This document shows positions 60,600-64,000 of a stretch of DNA of 64,000 nt, piece by piece. This stretch comes from Otatea glauca (taxonomy: Eukaryota > Streptophyta > Magnoliopsida > Poales > Poaceae): the NCBI GenBank assembly GCA_036346275.1, contig CM070725.1, positions 38,564,104 through 38,628,103 of the forward strand. The letters are read 5' to 3'. A program made the translations under genes and the position numbers. The first letter of the stretch is position 1. Every line of letters starts with the position of its first letter. The notes under the pieces are model-generated. The model saw only the letters and a program-made list of their open reading frames with translations, was not told the DNA's origin and did not search any database.

Positions 60600-60960
60600 T
60601 TGTGACTCTCAATCTTCGATTTTCAACAAAATGTCATAAAAATTTCATACTTCACGACGATACCCGAATTCCCCAATTTTTAAAAATTCCTCGAGCTTCA
60701 AAGAATCATCAAAATTTTATGGCAACATTATTCACATGTCGAATCATGCTATTAAAATTTCAAATATTTATAACATGCTTTGTCCCATTTTTCATTCAGT
60801 TCAAAATTGCCGGCGAGCGTTTCATTACGACAGTACCAATGTTTCAATTTTAAAAAAATTTACATGATTCAAAAAAATCTGAAATTTTTATGACAACATT
60901 AATAATACGTCAGAACTCTCCAAAAAATTCAAATTTTTCTCCATCTTTGGACCAATTTTC
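60600..60960 (+). repeat. Two ~170-bp subterminal repeat units of the hAT
   Basis: Both units have 'ATTTTTATGRCAACATTA', a 'TCATTACGACAGTACCAATGT'-type block and 'CATTTTTCAYTC'/'CCAATTTTCGC'. The same layout occurs in 1800-3228 and in the array at 42717-43380. Confidence 0.65.
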
Positions 60961-61421
60961 GCTTGTCAATCTGCCGAAATTTCGCCATTTCTCGGCGAGA
61001 TCTCGCTAATTCGCCGAAATTCGCATTTCCGTGAAAAAACCGGATTCAAAATTTGGATTTGAATTTCCGGACGAGATTTGTCCGAAATTACCGAATTTCG
61101 CCGAAATTTCGTTTTCCGGGAATGAACGGTATTTTATCCGAAACCGAAATCCAAAACACTGGGTTCTGCTGCATACAACATCCGCTGAGGTGTGGGCAAC
61201 GCTTGAGCGCATGTTTGTTGCTTCGCATTCGCTTACTCGCATGGTGCAGTTTCGTATCCAAATGGCGAGCTTGAAGAAGAACGACATGCCGACGACGGTA
61301 GAGTACTTCGGCAAGATCAAGACTCTTGCCGACACTATGGCCACCATGTGGGCACCCTCTTCGAGATGAGGAGGTGGTCTCATACCTCTTTGTTGGGCTT
61401 GGTGAGGAGTATGATTCTCTG

Positions 61422-63731
61422 CAGTGGCAGAGCCAGGATTTCAGCAAAACTCGGGCCAAAAACTAAGCAGCTATTAGTAATGTTGAAGACTATGGATATT
61501 GAGGTATAAAAAAAGTACAGCACAAATGCATAATTAAAAATAAATTTAAACTCCATACTTAATATTTCAACAAAACAAATAAAATACGTCAAAACAATAT
61601 AGTGTAGTTGAGCGGTGCAAAAGTTAATACCTAATTAACGAATGCTTGGTGCATTTGAGCCTATCATATCTTCATCAACAATAATACAAAATCTGAACCT
61701 ACATAAGATGAAATTGCACATGCAAATTAGGCACGCAAACCAGTGACAACAAACATAATAACATATACATCCAAGAGAAATGTATATACATACATTACTG
61801 AATTTATACAGGAGCTAATGATGAAAAGGTGTGAAAGGAACAAACATTTCAACAACCAATACAATCCCATAAAAAAAACAAGAATCAATGTGGACGATGC
61901 TGGTAGCCGCAAGTGTTTTAAGAAACATCAAACCCTATATCCTACTGCACTGAGGAAAATCCTCCCGAATCAAGTAATTTACCCTTTCTAAGAAAATTGT
62001 GAAGTTTAGATAGAGAACACTGGAAGTGTAACAGCAGAGTATTTTTACAACAGATAGAATCTACCATCCATATAAGCACATCATGCCAAGCAATGTCTGC
62101 AAAAATCTTAACTTACTTAAAACTTCCAAAGTGTACGACATCCGAGATTTAAAAGTCAATACAACAATGTGTATAAGGGCTTCAGGTCTTATCCCTTGTT
62201 TAAAATATTCAAATCAACAGAGTTATGAGAAATTTATTAAGTGGCATGTGAAGAAAGACAAAAGGTTCAAGGGTCATTAACTACAATTGCTGGCACAATT
62301 GCTGTTGGCAGAAAAAAAAAGAAAACATGATAAACGGCCATAGATATCTGAAATATTTTTTTGTACTAAAACGCTTCTTGTAGAAGACCGCTAGAGCCAC
62401 ATGTAATGCCCACTGCATTCCCTAGTAGCTCCTCTCTACTAATGGACGCCCAATTATCCACCCATCTTAAGCAACCAACCCGGAATTCATAATTAGCCAA
62501 GAGCATCGAGCTTTAGCAATTAGAACGCCATCCTCGTACTTACTACAACAGCTTAGGATTCTAGTTTTAGGCATCAAATCCCTCTTTTTCTATATAAACA
62601 GTTGTGCTCTGTATTACTCAATGTGTGTGTGCTGTGTTTTCATTAATTTATAATAAGCACCATTTTCATCATAATCTTTGCTACACTTCCTCTAATCAAG
62701 CACATGGACACGAATCGAGCTAATAAATTGAGCAATCAAGGATTCCTCACCATGGATGTGATGTACTCCTTGATCTCGAAGGACTCAAGGTACTTCTCGT
62801 AGAGCTTGCTGCGAGTAGTCGTGCGGCGGCTTCTGGGTACACATGTTGTATATCGTCCTGTAGCATCGAAAAAAAACCCTATGTTAGATCATGAAGCACA
62901 AACCAAGCAGGCCCCCTAGCATTGGCTTTGAGCCTTGGAGCAGGGTGGAAGCAGCAGGCGCACCACCGGCGCTTGGTGCCGGGCAGACCGTAAGCGAGGT
63001 GGGCGCGGCGACACCGTGATGGCGTAGGGCGGGCTCGACTTTGAGGCGTGACGGCGTAGGGTGTAGCAGAGGAGTGGGACCAAGGGTGGCGGCTGGGGCC
63101 GGGGGCGGGAGCGGGTCGAGCTGGCGTGGCCCGTGGGGGCGGCCGGGTAGGATATGCGGTGGGCTACTGCGCTGCCACACCGGGATATGAGATGGATCTG
63201 CCTCCGCCTCCGATTCCACTCTTCTAGCAAGGCCGGCCCTGGCCGGAGTCGGGGGCGCGGCGGCGGGCCGTCTAGGATCTGCGAGGGCGTGGCCGCGTGA
63301 GGGCTGCTTCAAAGCGCCGGCTATGGCCCGTGGGAGGAGTTGCTTCAGAGGCCGAGGCGGCGAGGCCTGAGGGCGTAGGAGTGGCACCGACGGCCGTGGC
63401 GGGCCACGGGGAGCTGTGGCCGACGGTCAGGCCGTGGGCGAAAGCTGTGGCCGGCTGGGACCTCGGCTCGGGTGGGACTGGTGGCGCGCGGCGGTGTGAC
63501 CTCGACTCTGCCGCTCGAGCGTGGGGCGCGATTGCCCACGGGCCTCTCAGCCTTTCCTAGTGGGCTAGTGGCCGGGGCGCACGGGCAAGCCTGGGCCTAG
63601 GAAGCTGGGCCGGACTTAGAGTGCTGGACTAGGCCTCGGGCCTAAATATAAAATAAACAGTACTTTACACTATTATTTGAGCTAGGCCTCGGGCTTAGGC
63701 CTCACTGGCCTGAGGTCCAGCTCTGCCCCTG
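61422..63731 (-). mobile_element. Non-autonomous hAT element carrying a cullin-1 exon
   Basis: The left end is CAGTGGCAGAGCCAGGA. The inverted right end is CAGGGGCAGAGCTGGAC. ATTCTCTG is repeated exactly at 61414-61421 and 63732-63739. The 2310-bp interior has no transposase. It holds a minus-strand CUL1 exon (62751-62857) with flanking intron-like sequence and a GC-rich block (62920-63560) whose long frames on both strands (62884-63387 minus, 63297-63560 plus) are unrecognised. The annotation strand follows the captured exon. This is a Pack-type hAT element. Confidence 0.88.
62751..62857 (-). pseudogene. CUL1: Captured cullin-1 (CUL1) exon
   Basis: Cullin-1 is the scaffold of SCF ubiquitin ligases. 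Its N-terminal repeats bind SKP1-F-box pairs. The minus strand reads TIYNMCTQKPPHDYSQQ, then after a one-base insertion LYEKYLESFE, two extra residues (IK), EYITSM. This matches the very conserved N-terminal cullin repeat 1 of plant CUL1 (usual wording QQLYEKYRESFEEYITSM). The exon is preceded by CTACAG (acceptor) and followed by GTGAGG (donor), so genomic DNA rather than an mRNA copy was captured. The single-base insertion breaks the frame, and only this exon is recognisable, so it cannot make cullin. Confidence 0.85.
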
Positions 63732-64000
63732 ATTCTCTGGTCACGTCTCCGACGACACGACCGGAGCTAGTTTCACTCAATGAGTGATATGCACATTTGG
63801 TGGGCTTTGATCAGCATGTTGAATAGCGCATGGCTGGCCTTCAGCTTAGTGATTCCTCGACCAATCTGGTCAAGAAAGGGAACTACACGAAGGAGGGCAG
63901 CTACACCAAGGGAGGTCGCAGTGGCAACAATGTCGACGATTCCTCCAACAATGCTAGTGGTGGACAGCTCAACAACTATTCAAATCAGTCACGCAAATCT

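Larger units (their letters stand above)
55304..61161 (+). mobile_element. Near-complete hAT transposon inside Copia gag
   Basis: The left end starts CAAGGTTACAAAAACCG. The inverted right end starts CAGTGTTTTGGATTTCGG. Both fit hAT termini. GGTTCTGC is repeated exactly at 55296-55303 and 61162-61169. Subterminal zones (about 55310-55500 and 60960-61150) are dense in CCGAAATTTCG/CGAGATTT words. The 5858-bp interior has a transposase gene on the plus strand (57056-59537), and two AT-rich repeat units lie at 60600-60960. This is the only element here that combines both ends, a target duplication and most of its own transposase. Confidence 0.92.
55063..64000 (+). pseudogene. Copia gag, split by two hAT insertions, runs off the window
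   Basis: Gag of a Copia element (UBN2-type). Segment 1 (55063-55303) reads VTQKLKRENYLLWKAQF and LILSALLSSLSSEVLSQVL. Segment 2 (from 61162) reads TTSAEVWATLERMFVASHS, VEYFGKIKTLADTMA, and breaks by a frameshift near 61365 before GEEYDSL. Segment 3 (63732-64000) continues to a basic, Gly/Asn/Ser-rich part (KKGNYTKEGSYTKGGRSG). Each junction is an 8-bp target duplication, so the three segments were one gag before the insertions. Segment 3 also has nonsense codons. Pol lies right of the window. Confidence 0.88.

Noticed and set aside
62884..63560. Proline-rich minus-strand protein and opposite plus-strand frame
   Set aside because: GC-rich DNA inside the hAT element. No domain, no splice link to the CUL1 exon that I can support.
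1..64000. Bacterial, phage or organellar origin
   Set aside because: No operons, ribosome-binding sites or organellar genes. Plant transposon families and spliced gene fragments run throughout.

Overview
This window is nuclear DNA of a grass (Poaceae); I cannot name the species. The evidence is a GC-rich single-exon plant subtilase, a Tat-lineage Gypsy element with the antisense extra ORF known from grasses, long solo LTRs ending in a 'ATTCACCCCCC' tract, L1-type LINEs, short-LTR Copia elements, and many hAT, Stowaway-like and Helitron-like elements. There is no bacterial operon structure, phage or CRISPR array. The only host gene I can defend is the 3' part of a subtilisin-like protease (1-1331) cut by the left edge. 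Everything after it looks like intergenic, transposon-built DNA in which most open reading frames are decayed transposon pieces or chance.

Layout. 1-1.8 kb: subtilase end and 3' flank. 1.8-3.2 kb: non-autonomous hAT-like element with about 170-bp internal repeats. 3.2-6.8 kb: small MITE-like foldbacks and a tRNA-like (SINE-type) fragment. 6.85-8.42, 9.2-11.7 and 15.4-17.5 kb: three solo LTRs of related families, each with a perfect 5-bp target duplication (GGAAG, GCTAC, ATACG). 12.4-13.0 kb: small Helitron on the minus strand. 17.7-20.9 kb: internally deleted LINE with an 11-bp duplication. 21.3-23.7 kb: hAT element with 17-bp identical terminal repeats and a GC-rich, partly duplicated core. 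25.8-27.8 kb: three hAT MITEs. 29.0-33.1 kb: decayed hAT transposase locus (minus). 33.1-42.7 kb: Tat-type Gypsy element with 5' LTR, broken gag-pol and antisense ORF, but no 3' LTR. 42.7-43.4 kb: four-copy, roughly 175-bp tandem array. 45.5-51.2 kb: 5'-truncated LINE interrupted by a complete 5.2-kb Copia element. 54.8-64.0 kb: another Copia element whose gag is interrupted twice by hAT-type insertions, one an almost complete transposase-bearing hAT, the other a non-autonomous element carrying an exon of a cullin-1 (CUL1) gene.

How it fits together. The nesting can be read directly because target duplications survive: Copia inside LINE, two hAT elements inside one Copia gag, a solo LTR inside an older tandem-repeat element. 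hAT-type elements dominate (six with recognisable 8-bp duplications). The most interesting items are the CUL1 exon with both splice sites inside a hAT element, the palindrome-rich repeat arrays that differ between the related solo LTRs, and a 27-bp word shared between the LINE target site and the inside of the nested Copia.
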